DNA of 64,000 bases, from NCBI GenBank assembly GCA_023105745.1, contig JALGQZ010000015.1, positions 17,708,499-17,772,498 of the forward strand, written 5' to 3'. This stretch comes from Austropuccinia psidii. Its lineage: Eukaryota; Basidiomycota; Pucciniomycetes; Pucciniales; Sphaerophragmiaceae. A model generated the notes under the pieces. That model saw only the letters and a program-made list of their open reading frames with translations, ran no database searches and was not told the DNA's origin. The position numbers were made by a program, and so were the translations under genes. Positions 61,058 to 64,000 of this stretch are shown here, piece by piece; position 1 is the stretch's first letter, and each line of letters opens with the position of its first letter.

Positions 61058-62479
61058 TGTCAGGCTGAGTCTATATTGAAGTGGTAATAAGAGTATTTAC
61101 AACTAGAATTATGACTGTGACACGTAGAAAATTGATTAAAAATAAGGTTTTTTGATTTAAAAGATGATTTATAATATATTTAAAGGGTTCTACTATTGAA
61201 GAATAGTGGTGGTGAGCGCTATTGAGAACCCAGGGTGCAATCTTACCAGTTGGGTTACTATAATAAGAGTTACAATAATTAAATATATAATTATACCTGT
61301 CTATTACCCAAGAGTAAAACTGTTTTTGACAGTTTACTACGTAGGGTATTCAAGAGCAGGATGAGGAAAGGTTTTTGGCTGTGAAAAGCCCTCCTTTTAT
61401 CCTGAAATTGAGGTGGAAAGGCTGCTAGACCTTTCCACGTAGAGGAAGTGAAGATTTTTCACTCTCTATGACAGGCTTGTGGTTTGCAAACAGCCTGTAT
61501 ACTCTGTATTGGGCTCAGATGTGGTTTTGAAACCACATCTGGGCAGATTTCACCAATACAGGGTGAAAATTTTCATCTGGGGACCTCACAGCCTGATTCT
61601 GACATGTATGACGCGTAGAATGCTGTACAGAAACTGTATGGGACCCCAGTATTGACTGACATATGAGGTATTGAAGTAAAAACATGCTTCTTTGTCTATT
61701 TGACACCTCATATTCATGGTTATGGGATATTATCCCATGGTAAGGCTGTATCTGACAGCAGGTGGGATTTTGACCTTAAAATGGTCATAACTCTGTCAGT
61801 TTTTGAGATATCAAGCTCAAAGTTGGTTCATTGAATAGCTCTGTATGAGCTCTACACAATAGTACCCAACTTGACATGGTTATCACTAAATATGACAACG
61901 TTATCCCATGTACAAGTATTTTTGTACATTGGCGTGGTCTGGGCAAAAGCTGTATTAAGCTTGTTTGGCCAATAACTTCTGTTGTAGTTGAGCTATGAGG
62001 AAATGGATGGCACAATCAGATAGCCCTGATTGTGCTTCTTCCAAAAAGACCCCACTTTAGGTATCTCACACTAAAACTGTAAAAGTTAGATGAGAGGTGA
62101 ATGTTTTGTTCACCCTTATTTGGTCTGAATTTGACCATAACATAAGTAATACTGGTGCTAGCTCAGTTTGGCTGGTACCATTAGATAGCCCTGGCTTAGA
62201 GCTTCATTTTGAATACCCATTTGATGGGGTTAAGCCTCTCCTTCTAGATTTTAGATGAGAGGTGAAAATTAAGGTTTATGCTCAGCAATAACTTTGTTAT
62301 TTCTTGTCCTATGGTGATGGGACTTATATTTTCAGAAAGAGGTGAGTTTCCTCTTTCTTTTGATACCTTTTGAGCTGATTTGGCTCAGTTCCATGTTTTG
62401 GTGGTATTTTGGCTATACCATTGGTTTATGGTATTTTGGCTGTCATGCTTGTGCTCTGGTTTTGAGTCACAGGCTGACA
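61058..62479 (-). repeat. Family III LTR (5' LTR)
   Basis: 1422 bp, TGTCAGGCTGAG to CAGGCTGACA. Palindrome at 61516-61541. One 16-bp unit shorter than the other LTR. Confidence 0.95.
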
Positions 62480-62636
62480 ATTTCACATGCTTACTCATTA
62501 GTTCCCAATTTAATTAAGAATCTATGTTTATTTATGGCATTTTCACTTATTTTAAGATAATTATTTTAAAAGAATAATTATTGTAAAGGTTTTGTGTGAC
62601 CTTTTTGGATATTTGGTCATATCTCGAAGGCTCACA

Positions 62637-64000
62637 CTTCTTTTAAATATTATCTATGAGAAACTAGAATAGCTCATAAGTCCAAGTATTCTTATAATTT
62701 CTATGCATATTCAGGATATTATGGAAGCCATTTTTTAGGATGAGACCTTGGAAAAGGATTGGTAAGGAGTGCTATTTTTCCATTTTGTTTGACTAAATGT
62801 GATTTTTGGGTTGATTAATTGTTCCAGCTTCTTCAGCTTATTACATCCTCCATACTCTTCTTTAATTTTCATGAGATTCAAAAACACTTTTAGCCAATAT
62901 ACTCAAGATTATTTTCCTATATTGAATCCTTGTCCAATTCCAAAGCCCCACCTATGAATTTTATTTATGAATGAGAAAATTTAATTTCAAAGGTTAATTT
63001 TCAAATCAACACATCTCGGTAATCATGTGGGCTTTTGTTTAGTCCCTTAATCCATTATCAATGGCTCATGTTTTCTGGTAAAGATATATCTTTCATTTAT
63101 TTAAATTTATGGGCTTTCTAACCTGTTTCCTTATAATAATCACACCCTTCAAATAATTGTTTAAAAAAGAGGTACTCAAGGATATATCAATTTTTTAATT
63201 TTGATAATAGAATTATTTGTTTACAAACTGGTGGCCTGGCTAATGTGGATACCCAAATTTTACAATGAGATGTTCATATATAAGCAAGATGTTCTTTTTT
63301 TGAAAAATTTATCCATTAATATTTTTCAGTATGGTTCATTTTGTGAATTCTGGGAGCTAATTTTCATGAAGGTCAATATTCATTATGAGATTAAGCTTAT
63401 TTATTGAATGAACACTTGATAGCTTCATAAAAGTCACTATTGGCTAATAAAATTGCCAATATGTATTTCAATTATTGTCTAGCCCATGCAAGGGTGTAAA
63501 ATACACATTGTATTGGAATTCTCAAGAGAAGATGGGGGTTGTTGAAGGAGTGAAAGTTGATTTTATGTAAATATGAGCACATAGCTCACATCATAAATTA
63601 GGTTAAAGGTTTTTTATATTACACAAGGTACTGATTCCATTCTATTATGGGTGTTAGGAGCTGGACTTGAAACACTATGAACATGCACACAATGATGCAC
63701 AAGATAATGCACCAAACACTGGCTCTCAGCTGTTAGGTGCAAGAATACATAGGAAGTGTTTGGCTCATAATACTCACCTTTGTTTATTTCCTTTTAAATG
63801 TCTTTTCTTTACACATGTCAATTCCTATCTACTTTATACTTGTCCAAACCTTTGGTGATTTATTTGAAATTGGTTTGTTGTAAGTATTTTTTAGAAGCCT
63901 TATTTAAATATTAGATCATCTGATTGCATTCAATTGAGTAGGCCAAATAAGATGAACTGAGATATATACCTGTGTAATTGTTTGAAAAGATAATTAAACA
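62637..64000. other. AT-rich flank without recognised features
   Basis: 1.36 kb after the solo family IV LTR. Short chance frames only, the longest about 72 codons; no repeat border or RNA gene seen. Confidence 0.5.

Larger units (their letters stand above)
52796..62479 (-). mobile_element. Family III Ty3/Gypsy (chromovirus) element, nearly intact, recent
   Basis: 9684 bp on the minus strand. LTRs 52796-54233 and 61058-62479 begin TGTCAGGCTGAG and end CAGGCTGACA, differ at roughly twenty positions plus one 16-bp gap, and are flanked by a perfect target duplication atttc (52791-52795, 62480-62484). It carries PBS, a leader intron with mini-exon, overlapping frames A and B (Gag) and a 1448-codon Gag-Pol frame with every catalytic motif present. 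The only coding interruption I see is one in-frame TAA between the two parts of gag. The best candidate in the window for a recently active, possibly autonomous element. Confidence 0.96.
50974..62636 (-). repeat. Solo family IV LTR interrupted by the family III element
   Basis: Pieces 50974-52795 and 62485-62636 (about 1974 bp joined). Starts TGTAAGGTTTGACTATG and ends CGAAGGCTCACA. It matches the reverse complement of the family IV LTR at 24670-40455. Flanks ctttt (50969-50973) and cttct (62637-62641) agree at four of five bases, an aged target duplication. No internal element sequence adjoins either end, so it is a solo LTR. Confidence 0.85.

Overview
This is an AT-rich, repeat-dominated eukaryotic window. 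The chromovirus-type Ty3/Gypsy proteins with C-terminal chromodomains and one short-intron gene resembling the basidiomycete DUF6534-like membrane proteins point to a basidiomycete fungus. From memory, not from a search, the wording of the retroelement proteins is very like the repeats that fill the genome of rust fungi such as Austropuccinia psidii. No rRNA, tRNA or CRISPR array was seen.

Layout. (1) 1-9162: a decayed family I Gypsy element on the minus strand, its 3' LTR cut by the window edge. (2) 10251-20902: a three-layer nest, namely a solo family III LTR, interrupted by a solo family II LTR (TSD aaaac), interrupted by an internally deleted family I element (TSD aattt). (3) About 22190-40455: a badly decayed plus-strand Gypsy pol with its family IV 3' LTR. 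That LTR is broken twice, by a complete but mutated family II element at 25779-35780 (TSD ttctt) and by a roughly 3.9 kb stretch bounded by inverted repeats (36191-40123) that looks like a non-coding DNA transposon. (4) 43.2-46.1 kb: a more GC-rich island holding the only non-transposon gene I can support, a DUF6534-like multi-pass membrane protein in four exons. (5) About 49.8-50.4 kb: a dead HARBI1-like (DDE_Tnp_4) transposase. (6) 50974-62636: a solo family IV LTR interrupted by a nearly intact family III Gypsy element at 52796-62479 (TSD atttc). Its 1448-residue open frame holds zinc knuckle, protease, reverse transcriptase, RNase H, integrase and chromodomain.

How the element genes work together. 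The same plan recurs in families I, II and III: LTR, a primer-binding site close to TGGGGGCCTGGCCGTG, an untranslated leader, then a small exon that always begins after an AG with TG. In families II and III the leader carries a donor whose last exon base is A, so splicing would create the ATG. Then come two overlapping frames (A and B) kept open over the same DNA, then gag capsid, zinc knuckle and pol. The family III copy has near-identical LTRs (roughly 98-99 percent by eye) and is the youngest insertion. Nesting gives a relative order for the others.
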